Part shown: positions 51,842 to 61,600 of the stretch, in pieces
How positions within the stretch are numbered: position 1 is the stretch's first letter
Layout: each line of letters opens with the position of its first letter
Assembly: GCF_900105245.1 (NCBI RefSeq)
Contig: NZ_FNSZ01000002.1
Span: forward strand, 62,001-126,000
DNA: 64,000 bases
Reading direction: 5' to 3'
From: Streptomyces sp. 1222.5
GTDB lineage: Bacteria; Actinomycetota; Actinomycetes; Streptomycetales; Streptomycetaceae
Notes under the pieces: generated by a model
Database searches by the model: none
Told to the model about the DNA's origin: nothing
Seen by the model: only the letters and a program-made list of their open reading frames with translations
Program-made: the position numbers and the translations under genes

Positions 51842-53509
51842 TCACACGGTGGTGAGGCGGCGCTGCTTCAGCAGGGGCAGCACACCCGCGCGTCCGCTCT
51901 TGTAGCCGGTGGGGGCGGGGGCGCCGTAGGTGACGTCCACTCCCCTGGCCCGGGCGGCGGCCACGATGTGCGGCACGGCGCGTTCGGCGAGGGCGGCGAT
52001 GGTCATGGCCGGGTTGACGGTCAGGGCTCCGGGGACGGCGGAGCCGTCGGTGACGAAGATGCCGGAGTGGCCGCGCAGTTCGTTGGTGTCGTCGAGGGCC
52101 GAGGTGCCCGGGTCGTCGCCCATCCGGCAGGAGGCCAGCGGGTGGACGGTGTAGGCGCCGACGAGGTCGTTGGTCCAGGGCATCACCTTGGCGAGGCCGT
52201 CCTTCTCCAGGATCTCCTTCACGTCGGCGTCGGCCTGGTTCCAGCCGTGCCAGGTGTTCTTCGTCGGTTTGTACGACAGGTTGCCGCGGCCGAGCAGCTG
52301 CTGGGAGATGCGGTGGGAGTTGCCGGTGGCCGGCGGCGGCCCGAAGACCCCTTCGTTGTCGTCCTCGGTCATGCAGAAGATCGTCAGCCAGGACTTCCAG
52401 TTCTTCAGGATCTCCTTCTTCTCCTTGCCGAACCAGGTCGGGCCGGTGGCGTCGGGGGCCTGCGCGAGGATGGTGCCGAGGCCCGGCGGGAAGTAGAGCT
52501 GCTCCAGGGAGTAGCGGGAGTACTCCGGCAGGGAGCCGTCGAGCTTGTCCCAGCTGGCCACGGTCGGGCCCTTGCCGATGGCGTTGGCGCCGTAGGGCAG
52601 TTCGCCGTCACCGCGGCTCAGGCCGAGGATTTCGGCGACCTTGTCCTCGTCGAGGATGGCCGTGTTGAGGCGCTCGCCGTTGCCGGAGAAGTAGCGGCCG
52701 ACCGCGTGCGGCATCGTGCCGAGGTGGGTCTCGCTGCGCTGCAGGATGACCGGGGTGGCGCCGGCGCCCGCCGCCAGTACGACGATCTTGGCCTCGATGA
52801 CGCCGGAGCCGGCCTGCAGGCGGTAGTCCTCGTCGTGGACGATGTTGTAGTGGACGCGGTAGCCGCCGTCGGCGGTGCGCTCCAAGTGCTGCACCTCGTG
52901 CAGGGGGCGGATCTCCGCACCGTGGGCGAGGGCGGCGGGCAGGTAGTTGACGGTGAGGGACTGCTTCGCCTCGAAGCGGCAGCCGGCCATCATGAAGTTG
53001 CAGTTGACGCACTTGGTGTTGTCGACGGCCGCGGCGAGCGGGTTGGCGGTGCGCCCGGCGTGGTCGCAGGCCGCCGCCCACAGGCCGCCGGAGTAGGAGG
53101 CCTCGTTCCAGTCGGGCTTGCTGACCGACAGGGATTCCTCGATCCGGTCGTACCAGGGGTCGAGGGTGTCGCGGCTGACGGCCTCGGGCCACATCCGGCG
53201 GCCGATGCTGCCGTGCCGGTCGAAGACGAACCGGGGGGCCCGCGGCATGGCCGCGAAGTAGACGACGCTGCCGCCGCCGACGCAGTTGCCGCCGAGCACG
53301 CTCATGCCGTCGCCGACGACGAAGTCGAAGATGCGGGTGTAGGAGGAGCCGAGCTTGTAGTCGTGCTCGAACTCGTCGGTCTTCAGCCAGGGCCCGCGCT
53401 CCAGGACGGTGACCTTGGCACCGCCGGCGGCCAGGTGGTAGGCGGCGATCGCGCCGCCGAAGCCGCTGCCGACGACCAGTACGTCGGTCTTCTCGATCGC
53501 GTCGCTCAT
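51842..53509 (-). CDS. GMC/cholesterol-oxidase-like FAD oxidoreductase (E9-type)
   Basis: 555 residues. FAD motif VLVVGSGFGGAIAAYHLAAGGAKVTVLERG, flavin-side motif SVLGGNCVGGGSVVYFAAMPRAP, and a C-terminal NPAMTIAALAERAVPHIV. CVNCNFMMAGC (near 52980-53020) has three cysteines as in GMC-like dehydrogenases coupled to a small subunit. A flavin oxidoreductase of this type (E9) belongs to the conserved enediyne gene set, with role in core maturation not established. The start overlaps the small-partner gene stop (ATGA), so the two form a complex in all likelihood. Confidence 0.82.
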   Translation of the reverse strand: MSDAIEKTDVLVVGSGFGGAIAAYHLAAGGAKVTVLERGPWLKTDEFEHDYKLGSSYTRIFDFVVGDGMSVLGGNCVGGGSVVYFAAMPRAPRFVFDRHGSIGRRMWPEAVSRDTLDPWYDRIEESLSVSKPDWNEASYSGGLWAAACDHAGRTANPLAAAVDNTKCVNCNFMMAGCRFEAKQSLTVNYLPAALAHGAEIRPLHEVQHLERTADGGYRVHYNIVHDEDYRLQAGSGVIEAKIVVLAAGAGATPVILQRSETHLGTMPHAVGRYFSGNGERLNTAILDEDKVAEILGLSRGDGELPYGANAIGKGPTVASWDKLDGSLPEYSRYSLEQLYFPPGLGTILAQAPDATGPTWFGKEKKEILKNWKSWLTIFCMTEDDNEGVFGPPPATGNSHRISQQLLGRGNLSYKPTKNTWHGWNQADADVKEILEKDGLAKVMPWTNDLVGAYTVHPLASCRMGDDPGTSALDDTNELRGHSGIFVTDGSAVPGALTVNPAMTIAALAERAVPHIVAAARARGVDVTYGAPAPTGYKSGRAGVLPLLKQRRLTTV

Positions 53510-54093
53510 GCGGGGCTCCCGGTGGGGGTGGTGTCGGGGTGGGGTTGGGCCAGCTGTCTGCCGTAGCCGGAGTTCTTGAAGCGCCACAGTCCGTCGGTGT
53601 CCGGCTGGGTGATGCCCATGGCCGTCAGACCGGGGTGGCCGTCCGCGAGGGCCTCGGCGGTGTGCAGGTGGGCCGCGGAGTCGAAGGCCATGTTGCAGAA
53701 GAGGGAGAGCAGGACCCAGAAGTCCTTCTCCGGGTGGCCGGGCGTGGTCAGTTCCTGGATGAGGTGGACTCGGTCGTCGTAGTCGAGGGAGACGAAGGGC
53801 GGCACGGTCGGGTCGAGGGTGATGCCGGCCTTCTCGGCGTAGTTGCGGGTGTGGCCGTTGACTCGGTCGGCCAGGTCCTCCAGACCGTCGTGGATACCGG
53901 TGGCGTCCCAGCGAAGGAGGTCGATGGCTCCGCAGACGACGGCGCCGCCGCCGGTGCTGACTCCGGCGATCGCCCGGTCACCGGGCCACCGCTTCTCGCC
54001 CGGGACGATGGTGTCCGCGTAGGCCTCGAGGGTGAGGGTGGTGTCGGGCCCGATGTCGACCCTGCGCTCGGGGATTCTTCTCACTGCGGGCAA
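53506..54093 (-). CDS. Small partner of the GMC oxidoreductase
   Basis: 195 residues, resembling gluconate-dehydrogenase subunit-3-like or DUF5987 proteins that accompany GMC oxidoreductases. LTLEAYADTIVPGEKRWPGD opens the domain. DYDDRVHLIQELTTPGHPEKDFWVLLSLFCNMAFDSAAHLHT is helical with three conserved-looking histidines. No signal peptide. TTG start at 54093 with GGAGG 5 bases upstream; the in-frame GTG 9 bases later is too far. It may keep the flavin protein folded or deliver electrons. Motif B lies 62 bp upstream. Confidence 0.7.
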   Translation of the reverse strand: MPAVRRIPERRVDIGPDTTLTLEAYADTIVPGEKRWPGDRAIAGVSTGGGAVVCGAIDLLRWDATGIHDGLEDLADRVNGHTRNYAEKAGITLDPTVPPFVSLDYDDRVHLIQELTTPGHPEKDFWVLLSLFCNMAFDSAAHLHTAEALADGHPGLTAMGITQPDTDGLWRFKNSGYGRQLAQPHPDTTPTGSPA

Positions 54094-54155
54094 CTGGGCC
54101 TCCGGTCAGGTCATTTGGGGTTCCTGGTGGCGTGAGAAAAAGCTAGAAGTGCTAG

Positions 54156-54170
54156 GTCTTTTCAAACAAC
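54156..54170 (+). promoter_or_regulatory. Motif B copy (GTCTTTTCAAACAAC), E9-unit promoter
   Basis: Matches the right half of motif B (TCAAACAAC followed by CAACCAGG). It lies 62 bp upstream of the TTG at 54093. The left half has C for T at one position. Confidence 0.5.
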
Positions 54171-54181
54171 CAACCAGGTGG

Positions 54182-54197
54182 GTGTTCGCCCGAACAC
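54182..54197. promoter_or_regulatory. Perfect palindrome GTGTTCG-CC-CGAACAC
   Basis: A 16-bp dyad in the divergent region between the E9 unit and the regulator genes, 177 bp upstream of the StrR-like start and 88 bp from the other gene. StrR-type proteins bind inverted repeats with GTTCG halves, so this could be the regulator's own site. Confidence 0.45.
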
Positions 54198-54374
54198 TGG
54201 TCCGCATACCCGACCCGCCAAAGTCGCGTTGTCCCCGCCGACGGGCTCCAGAAAAAAACAGGTCGTTCACTATGCTCTCTTCGGATGCGTTGTTCTCCGT
54301 GGCGTCCGGGCCCCTCTCCCGCAGTTCGAGGGAATCCGGGCACGTCTCGATCTCGCCGAGGGGGAAGGGGAGAG

Positions 54375-55451
54375 GTGAACAGCAACGACAGATCTCTGAC
54401 GCTGCCCGCCAACTTCACTCACCGGGTGCGGATAGAGGCGCTCATGCCGGCCGATTCGCCCCGCCTGAACGGCGTCGACGAAAGTCACGTGCGCCGCCTC
54501 ACCGACATCTACACCACGCTGCCCCCGATTCTCGTCCACCGCGGGACCATGCGGGTGGTCGACGGAATGCACCGGGTCGCCGCGGCCGCCGCTAACGGGC
54601 TCACGTCGGTGGAGGTGCAGTACTTCGACGGCGCGGACGAGGAAGCGTTTCTGCGGTCGGTGACGGCCAATATCGCGCACGGCCTGCCGCTGTCCGTGGC
54701 GGACCGCAAGGCGGCCGCCGAGCGCATACTGCGCTCCCGTTCCGACCTGTCCGACCGGGCCGTCGCCGCCTACACCGGGCTCGACGCGAAGACGGTCGCG
54801 ACGCTCCGCCCGTGTTCGACCGCGGATTCTCCGCAGTCGAACATCCGGATCGGCGCCGACGGCCGCGCCCACCCGCTCGACCGCACGGCGGAGCGGATCC
54901 GGGCCGCCGAACTCATGACCCGCAGGCCGGATCTGCCGCTGCGGGCGATCGTCAAGGAGACCGGGCTGTCGCTGGGCACCGCCCACGACGTGCGCCAGCG
55001 GCTGCTGCGCGGCGAGGCCCCGGTGCCCACGGGCCGCCGGGCGCCCGCCCGGCGCGAGGCCGCGGAGACGGGGGACCGCCCCGAACCCCTGGCCGCCCCG
55101 TCGGCCACCGGCAACGGCGCCCCGGCGGCCGACGGGGGTCCCTCCGGATCGAACCGCACCCGCGGATCCCTGGAGACCCTGCGGCGGCTCGCCGGCGACC
55201 CGTCCCTGCGGCACTCCGAGTCCGGGCGCCAGTTCCTTCGCTGGCTGCACACCCACTTCATCGTCGACGAGGCCTGGCGCCAGCAGGCCGACGCGGTCCC
55301 TCCGCACTGCACGGGCACCGTCGCGGAACTGGCCCTCCAGTGCGCGGGCGCCTGGAAGCGGTTCGCCGAGGACCTCGACCGGCGGCGGCTGACCCACACG
55401 ACGCCCGCTCCATCCCGGCACGCGGCCCCCGAATCTCGGCAGGGAGCATGA
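54375..55451 (+). CDS. StrR-like pathway activator with ParB/sulfiredoxin domain (SgcR1-like)
   Basis: 358 residues. The N-terminal ParB-like nuclease fold has LPPILVHRGTMRVVDGMHRVAAAAANG with the conserved DGMHR loop. A middle helix-turn-helix, LPLRAIVKETGLSLGTAHDVRQRLL, would read DNA. The C-terminal 100 residues (YC-free, helical) match the StrR family tail: FLRWLHTHFIVDEAWR and CAGAWKRFAEDLDRR. StrR activates streptomycin genes, and SgcR1 the C-1027 genes. GTG start with AAGGGG 4 bases upstream. Its stop overlaps the next regulator (ATGA). It is a candidate binder of motif A or of the palindrome at 54182. Confidence 0.85.
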   Translation: MNSNDRSLTLPANFTHRVRIEALMPADSPRLNGVDESHVRRLTDIYTTLPPILVHRGTMRVVDGMHRVAAAAANGLTSVEVQYFDGADEEAFLRSVTANIAHGLPLSVADRKAAAERILRSRSDLSDRAVAAYTGLDAKTVATLRPCSTADSPQSNIRIGADGRAHPLDRTAERIRAAELMTRRPDLPLRAIVKETGLSLGTAHDVRQRLLRGEAPVPTGRRAPARREAAETGDRPEPLAAPSATGNGAPAADGGPSGSNRTRGSLETLRRLAGDPSLRHSESGRQFLRWLHTHFIVDEAWRQQADAVPPHCTGTVAELALQCAGAWKRFAEDLDRRRLTHTTPAPSRHAAPESRQGA

Positions 55452-56236
55452 TGCACAGACAGGGAGAAACGGTGACCACCACCGCGATCGAAGCCGCTGT
55501 CCTTCGAGTCATCGACGAAATGCATGCGAATCTCGGCCAGGAACTCACGATCGACGACATGGCCCGCACCGCCATGTTCAGCAAGTTCCATTTCACCCGC
55601 GTGTTCCGGGACGTGACAGGCACATCCCCCGGTCGCTTTCTCTCCGCCCTGCGTCTGCAGGAGGCGAAACGCCTGCTCCTCCAGACGGATTTCAGCGTCG
55701 CCGACATCAGCAGCCAGGTCGGATACAGCAGCGTCGGTACCTTCAGTTCCCGATTCAAGTCCTGCGTCGGCGTCTCACCGAGCATGTTCCGGGAATTGGA
55801 CGGATTCACCACGGAAATCGGTCCGGACGAACAGAGCGAGCACTCCAGGGGTGCACTGCGCGGGCGCGTGCACCTGCCCCAGGACCGCGCGCCCGGTCAC
55901 TGCTTCGTGGGCCTGTTCCCCACGCCCGTCCCGCAGGGGCGGCCGGTGCGCTGCGCGGTCCTGGACGGTCCCGGCTCCTTCGAGCTGCGTGACGTCCCGG
56001 CCGGCACCTGGCACGTGCTGGTGCACTCCGTGCCGTACGGCTACGAGCACATGCCGTCCGGCACCGGTGACCGTGACGTCGTCTCCGTGGGCAGCTACGG
56101 ACCGGTGACCGCGCACGAGGACACCCTGCTGATGCCGGCCGAGATCGTCCTGCGCCCGCTGGACGCCCTGGACCCGCCGGTGCTGATGGCGCTGCTCGAC
56201 CTGCGCGCCGACGCCATGGACCGCATCGCCGGCTGA
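55448..56236 (+). CDS. AraC-family transcription activator (SgcR2-like)
   Basis: About 262 residues. The AraC DNA-binding domain is at the N terminus: LTIDDMARTAMFSKFHFTRVFRDVTGTSPGRFLSALRLQEAKRLL, then FSVADISSQVGYSSVGTFSSRFKSCVGVSPSMFRE, the second helix-turn-helix. The C-terminal 140 residues form an unknown ligand-type domain, the reverse of the usual AraC order. ATG 55448 overlaps the upstream stop; GTG 55472 has a better binding site (GGGAG) and may be the true start. SgcR2 in C-1027 is of this family. AraC proteins bind asymmetric sites, which fits the polar shape of motif A. Confidence 0.85.
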   Translation: MMHRQGETVTTTAIEAAVLRVIDEMHANLGQELTIDDMARTAMFSKFHFTRVFRDVTGTSPGRFLSALRLQEAKRLLLQTDFSVADISSQVGYSSVGTFSSRFKSCVGVSPSMFRELDGFTTEIGPDEQSEHSRGALRGRVHLPQDRAPGHCFVGLFPTPVPQGRPVRCAVLDGPGSFELRDVPAGTWHVLVHSVPYGYEHMPSGTGDRDVVSVGSYGPVTAHEDTLLMPAEIVLRPLDALDPPVLMALLDLRADAMDRIAG

Positions 56237-56251
56237 CCGCTCCAGGAACCG

Positions 56252-56291
56252 GCGAAGGGGCGGGCACGGAAATCCGTGCCCGCCCCTTCGC
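56252..56291. terminator. 19-bp perfect hairpin between regulators and the E7/PKS unit
   Basis: Arms 56252-56270 and 56273-56291 with a 2-base centre. It separates the convergent AraC and P450 genes. Confidence 0.85.
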
Positions 56292-56314
56292 GCGTGGCCC
56301 GCGCGGTGCCCGCC

Positions 56315-57664
56315 TCAGTCCGCCGCCCGGATCGTCATCGGCAGTCCGCCCCGCATCCGCAGGGACATCATGGGCTCCGGGACGCCCGGGTGTCCGGGCA
56401 CCACTGCCAGGTCGAGGTCCCGGGTGACGAGCGCGGTGACGAACACCGCCTCCATCATTCCGAGGTTGCTGCCCACGCAGAACCGCGGCCCGGCGCCGAA
56501 GGGGATGTAGGCGTAGCGGTGCCGGTGCGCGACGCGCGCGGGGTCGAAGCGGCCCGGGTCGAACCGCTCGGGGTCCTCCCAGAGGTCCGGATGGCGGTGC
56601 AGGGTGTAGGGGCACACCAGCACATCGGCCTTGGCGGGCACGTCGAACCCGCCGACCTGGTCGGGTCCCTGGGCGATGCGCGGCAGGATCCACACCGGCG
56701 GATACAGCCGCATGGCCTCCTGCACGACCTGCGTGGTGTACGTCAGCTTGTGCAGGTCCTCGGCGTCCGGCAGGCGGCCGCCGGCCAGCACGCCCCGCGC
56801 CTCCTCGCGCACAAGGTCGCGTACGTGGGGGTGGCGGGCGAGCAGCAGCAGGGTCCAGCCGAGCGTGCTGGCCGTGGTCTCGTGGCCGGCCAGCAGCAGC
56901 GTGACCAGTTCCTCCTGGAGCAGCCGGCGGCCGAGGGCGGCGTCCTCGCGCGCGCGGGCGGCGAGGATCATCCGGGCGAACGCGTCGTCGGCGCCGTCCC
57001 CGTCGGTGAGGCGGGCACTGCGGTCGGCGACCAGTTCGTCGACGATCCGGGTGAGTTCCCGGCGCGCCGCGCGGAACCGGCGCTGGGTGCCGAACGGCAC
57101 CCAGGTCGGTACCAGGCCCTGGCTGACCATGTCGAACATGGCCTGGTCCTGGACGGCCTCGAAGGCGTGCTCGATACCGCCGTGCCCGTCGAGGGGGGTG
57201 TCCATGAGGGTGCGGCCGAGGACACCGAGGGTGAGCCCGGTGACCTCGTTCAGCACGTCGACGGGAGTGTCCCCGGCCCGCCGGCGCAGCAGTTCCACCA
57301 GCTTGGCGGACTCTTCGGCGACGGCTCCGGCCTGGGCGGCGATCCGCCCGGGCTTGAACGCGGGCTGCACGTTGCGGCGCTGGGCGCGCCACAGCTCGCC
57401 CTCGCTGGTGAGCAGGCCGTCGCCGAGCACCTTGCGGGACTCCACCAGGCCGATGCCCTTGTGGTAGTTGGCGGCGTTGTCGGCCAGCACGTGCTTGGCG
57501 TAGTCCGGCCGGTTGAAGATGTACAGCTTCTTCGGGCCCATGGAGACGCGGACGGCGTCGGAGAGGTCGGCTGCGTCCCGCATCATGCCGAGCCGGTCGA
57601 CCGCGAGCTTGCGCAGCAGTCCGGGCAGCCGCCACACGGGCGGCCCGGGCGGGTGGACGCTCAT
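56315..57664 (-). CDS. Cytochrome P450, enediyne core type (E7-like)
   Basis: 449 residues. I-helix LLLAGHETTAST, ExxR in QEAMRLYPPVWILPR, heme loop PFGAGPRFCVGSNLGM. It is closer to the CYP102/fatty-acid-like class than to the other P450s here, in length and in the LYPPVW motif. Enediyne clusters carry a conserved P450, E7, next to the PKS and thioesterase, proposed to oxidise the core. The start overlaps the flavin reductase stop (ATGA), placing it in the PKS operon. The N terminus (MSVHPPGPPVWRLPG) resembles the proline-rich hinge of P450s without a membrane anchor. Confidence 0.85.
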   Translation of the reverse strand: MSVHPPGPPVWRLPGLLRKLAVDRLGMMRDAADLSDAVRVSMGPKKLYIFNRPDYAKHVLADNAANYHKGIGLVESRKVLGDGLLTSEGELWRAQRRNVQPAFKPGRIAAQAGAVAEESAKLVELLRRRAGDTPVDVLNEVTGLTLGVLGRTLMDTPLDGHGGIEHAFEAVQDQAMFDMVSQGLVPTWVPFGTQRRFRAARRELTRIVDELVADRSARLTDGDGADDAFARMILAARAREDAALGRRLLQEELVTLLLAGHETTASTLGWTLLLLARHPHVRDLVREEARGVLAGGRLPDAEDLHKLTYTTQVVQEAMRLYPPVWILPRIAQGPDQVGGFDVPAKADVLVCPYTLHRHPDLWEDPERFDPGRFDPARVAHRHRYAYIPFGAGPRFCVGSNLGMMEAVFVTALVTRDLDLAVVPGHPGVPEPMMSLRMRGGLPMTIRAAD

Positions 57665-58206
57665 GCGCGCTCCCCTTCCGCGGGCCCGGCCAGCCGCCGG
57701 AAGCGGCCGTGGTGGAAGACCAGCGGCTCGCGGTCCGGCACGGCGTCCAGGGCGAGCACCCGGCCAAGGTGGACCGTGTGGTCGCCGCCGTCGTACGCCC
57801 GCCAGCGGGCGCACTCGAAGTGGGCAGCCGCACCGGCGATCAGCGGGGCGCCGCTGGCCGGCCCGGGCAGCCAGTCCATGGCGTCGAACTGTGCGGCGCC
57901 CACGGGCCGGGAGCGGTCGGCGAAGTGCCGGGCAACGTCCTCCTGCCCGGCACCGAGGACCGACACCGCGAAGGTGTCGGTCCCGGCGAGGACCCGGTTC
58001 ATGACGGCGTCGTTGCCGACGCACAACAGCACCAGGGCCGGATCCAGCGACACCGAGGTGAAGGAGTTGGCGGTCATGCCGCGCGGGCTGGTCCCGCCGA
58101 CGGTCACGACCGTCACTCCGGTGGCGAAGGACCCGAAGGCCCGCCGCAGCCGCGCGGGATCGCCGGTGACGGCGTCCCGCGGCGGCGCGGCGGCCAGGGT
58201 GCTCAT
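57661..58206 (-). CDS. sgcE6: Flavin reductase (SgcE6-like)
   Basis: 181 residues of the HpaC/flavin reductase family. FATGVTVVTVGGTSPRGMTANSFTSVSLDPALVLLCVG binds the flavin; GDHTVHLGRVLAL is the late family motif. SgcE6 supplies FADH2 to SgcC, so this is the expected electron donor for the hydroxylase at 44067 and perhaps for the two acyl-CoA-dehydrogenase-fold monooxygenases. It is the only reductase of this type in the window. Both ends overlap their neighbours by 4 bases (ATGA), between the P450 and thioesterase. Confidence 0.9.
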   Translation of the reverse strand: MSTLAAAPPRDAVTGDPARLRRAFGSFATGVTVVTVGGTSPRGMTANSFTSVSLDPALVLLCVGNDAVMNRVLAGTDTFAVSVLGAGQEDVARHFADRSRPVGAAQFDAMDWLPGPASGAPLIAGAAAHFECARWRAYDGGDHTVHLGRVLALDAVPDREPLVFHHGRFRRLAGPAEGERA

Positions 58207-58661
58207 GCCGCCCGCCCCGTCAGCGCCCGGCCTTGGGCGGAGTACGGCTCGAGGGCGTGGGCCAGTGCCTCGGGGATGAGCGAGGGCACCGTGTTGGTGT
58301 TCGGGCCGCGCATGCACGCGATCCGCTGGCGGCCGCGGGCGATCAGGACTTCCGCGCCGCCGGTCACCTTGACGTAGTCGAAGGTGAACTCCAGCTGAGT
58401 CTGGCCGAGTTCGGCCAGCCGCATCCGGATGGACAGCTCGTCGAAGGCGGTGATCTCGGCGAAGAACTCGCAGTCCACCTTCAGCGTGAACAGCTTCAGG
58501 TCGTCCTGGACGTCGGCCAGCACCGCCGGCGCCTTCTGCTGCAGGAACAGCTCGCGGCACCGGCCCTGCCAGCGCAGGTAGTTCACGTAGTACACGTTGC
58601 CGACGAGGTTGGTCTCCTCGAAGCCGACCGTGTGCCGGTACTCGAAGTAGTCGTCCGCCAT
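58203..58661 (-). CDS. sgcE10: Enediyne hotdog thioesterase (SgcE10/CalE7 type)
   Basis: 152 residues, single hotdog fold. FEYRHTVGFEETNLVGNVYYVNYLRWQGRCRELF is diagnostic for the enediyne group. The acidic catalytic residue of ordinary 4HBT thioesterases is absent; Asn18 and Arg36 correspond to the active-site Asn and Arg reported for CalE7. It hydrolyses the polyene from the PKS acyl carrier domain, giving the linear precursor. It starts 3 bases after the PKS stop and overlaps the reductase, so PKS and thioesterase are made together. Confidence 0.93.
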   Translation of the reverse strand: MADDYFEYRHTVGFEETNLVGNVYYVNYLRWQGRCRELFLQQKAPAVLADVQDDLKLFTLKVDCEFFAEITAFDELSIRMRLAELGQTQLEFTFDYVKVTGGAEVLIARGRQRIACMRGPNTNTVPSLIPEALAHALEPYSAQGRALTGRAA

Positions 58662-58664
58662 GGT

Positions 58665-61600
58665 CTAGGCCCTCCCTTCGGTGAGTTGAGTCTCGTGCGT
58701 GAGGAATGCGAAGACCGCCGGCTCCAGGGCGTCGCGCAGCGCGGTGACGAACGTCGCGATCCGCAGGTCGCCGGCGGCGAAGACCACCCAGGCGTCCTTG
58801 CGGCGCGGCAGCACCGTCAGCGGCGCGCCGGCCATGATGCCGGCCTTCCGCAGGCACTCCACGGCGCCCCACACCCGGGTGGCCGCGGTGTCCGGCGCCT
58901 CGCCCGTCTCCCGGGCGACCAGTTCGGCGACGGCGGCGTGCTCACCGAGCAGCCCGCGCCACTCGTCGGCCGAGCGCATGCTGACCGCCTCGATGTCGCA
59001 GGCGACCTCGGTGTCGGAGACGGCGCTGAGGGTGACCCCGAGGCCGTGGGCCGCCGACATCGACATGTGCCGGGCCGGCTCCAGTTCCGGCCGCCCGTCC
59101 GGGCGGTGCCGGACCGCGACGGGGCTGCCCAGGGCGCGGGCCGCCGCGTCCGCGGTGAAGCTGCGGCGCTGGGCCACGGAGCCGGCGGGGGTCTCCCCGT
59201 GCGGCTCGACGGCGACGGCGATCCGGCTGCCGACGACGTCCTCCAGGGAGCGCTCCAGGTACGGGCCGAGCAGCGGGGCGACCCACGGCCCGGAGCCGTC
59301 GGTCTTGCGCACGGCGTGCAGGGTGAGGCCGTCCCAGCGTTCGACGACGGTGCCGTGCTCGTCGCGCACCGCGATGTCGTACACGTAGGTGTCGCCGTCG
59401 CGGCTGCGTTCGACGGCCGTGTACCGCAGCCGGTCGGGCACGTGGTCGCCGGAGCCGAGCGCGTGGATCCGTTCCACGCCGGACGGCAGCAGGGTGGCGT
59501 CCGGGACGCACACCTGGTTGCCGTGCATGAGCGCGTCGCGCATGCCGGGGTCGGCGAGCAGCAGCTCACCGGGCAGGAATCCGGCGAACCAGCCCTCGGG
59601 CCGCTGCTGCACGGTGACTTCGGCGTCCACGTGCCGGGCGGCGGCCCGGTGGAAACGGCGCAGCCGCTGGAAGCGGGCGCCCTGGAACAGGACGCTGCCG
59701 TACAGGTCGGCGGCCGGGTCCAGGGGGACGACCGGGGTGTCCTCGGGCACCTGCAGCGGCGGGCCGTCGGGCGCCGCCGCCGCGTTGAACAGCAGCCGGG
59801 CGCGGAAGTGCTCGGCGACGAAGCCGGTGTCCTCGGCGTGGATGGCGACGTCGACGGCGTCGGGGCCGGTGACGGTCGCCGCGATCCGGATCCGGGTGCT
59901 GCCGTTCGGCGGTACGACGATGGGACGCAGGAACTTCGCGCCCTCGATGACGGGTGCGCCGGTGTTCCCGGTGACCGCGGAGGCGACCTGGGTCATGGCT
60001 TCCATGCCGATGACGGCGGGCAGGAGCAGGTTGCCGTCGAGCAGGTGGTCGGACAGGTAGGGGTCGGTGCCAGCGTTCAGCTCGACCTCCGTGACCAGCT
60101 CGACGCCGTGGTAGCGCACCAGCGGGTTGCCGGTGAAGCGCAGCATCGGCAGGGCGGGCAGGTCGCGGCGGACGGTGTCGATGCCCTCGGTGCGGCCGCT
60201 GACGACCGTGACGACGGGCGCGTCCGGGTCCTCGATCAGGCGCAGCAGGATGTCCACGCCCTGGTCCGGGGAGACCGGGGTGATGCCCTCGCGGGAGAGG
60301 GTCTCGACGACGGAGAGCTTCTCGCCCATGCCGACGCCCGACCACACCGACCATTCCACGCAGCGGGCGCGCATGTTCGGGTGGGTGCGGGCGACCTCCT
60401 CGGTGAGGTCGGCCAGCCACTCGTTGGCGGTGGCGTAGTGGGCCTCTCCGCGCAGACCGGCCCGGCCGATGATGCTGCCGAAGGTGACCAGCAGCTTCAG
60501 GCCGTCGGCGCCCACCGTGTCTAGGACGGTGCGCAGTCCGTCGACCTTGGGGGCGAAGGTCCGTTCGAAGTCCTGCGGGGTGAGCCGCCCGAGCGCGTTC
60601 GGCTCGTTGCGTCCGGCGCCGTGCAGCAGGCCGGTGATCGCGCCCAGTTCCTGCGTCAGTTCGGCCACGGCGGCGGTGACCTGCTCGGGGGCGGTGACGT
60701 CGGCGCGCGCGTAGTGCACGCGGACTCCGTCGGCACGCATCCGCTCCAGGTTCTCGGCGAGTTCGGGGTCCTGGGCCGGGTCGGACCGGCCGAGGACGGC
60801 GAGCTTGGCGCCGGTGCGCTGGGCCACGGCCAGCGCGCACTCGGCGGAGATGCCCTTGCCGCCGCCGGTCACCAGCAGGACGTCGGAGGCGTCCAGCGGG
60901 GACTCGGTGCGCTGCGCCGCCACGGGCAGGGCCCGCAGGGTCGGCACCCGGCGCGCGCCGGCGTCGTCGTAGTGGACCTCGGCGAACCGGGTGGTCGCCG
61001 CGACCTCGGCCACGACGCGTTCCACCACGTCCGGCACCGCCGGGGTGTGGACGACGGTGGTCCGCAGGTACGTCGCCTCCTGGTGCAGCGTCTTGACCAG
61101 GCCGGCGGCGCCGCGCCCGTCCTGGACGAGGACGAAGCGCCGTGCGCGGTCCCCGGCGAGGGCGCTGTGCGCGGCGGCCAGCACCCGGTCCACCTCCTGG
61201 CGGCCGCAGCCCTTGGCCAGTACGGCGAGGACACCGGCGCCGACACCGGCGCCCGCGAGTTCCCGGCGCAGCCGTTCGGCGTACGGGTGGCCGTCGGTGG
61301 CGAAGAGTTCCCAGTCGCCGTCGGTGCCGTCGGCGGCCGCGTGCGGCCGGGCGACCTCGTCGAGGTCGACGGCGAAGGGACGGGCCCAGGGGGCCGCGCC
61401 CGCGACGACGGGGGTGTCGCTCTCCACGGTGCCGCCGGTGCTGACCAGGGTGTCCAGCGCCTCGGCGAGTTCGGCGAGGGTGGCGGTGGCGAAGTTGGTC
61501 GGCACCTGTGCGGCGGCGATCCCGAGGCGGGACGCCGCCTGGTTGACGATCTGACCGACCGTGATCGAGCTCATGTGGAGGTCGTCCAGGAGCCGGCTGT

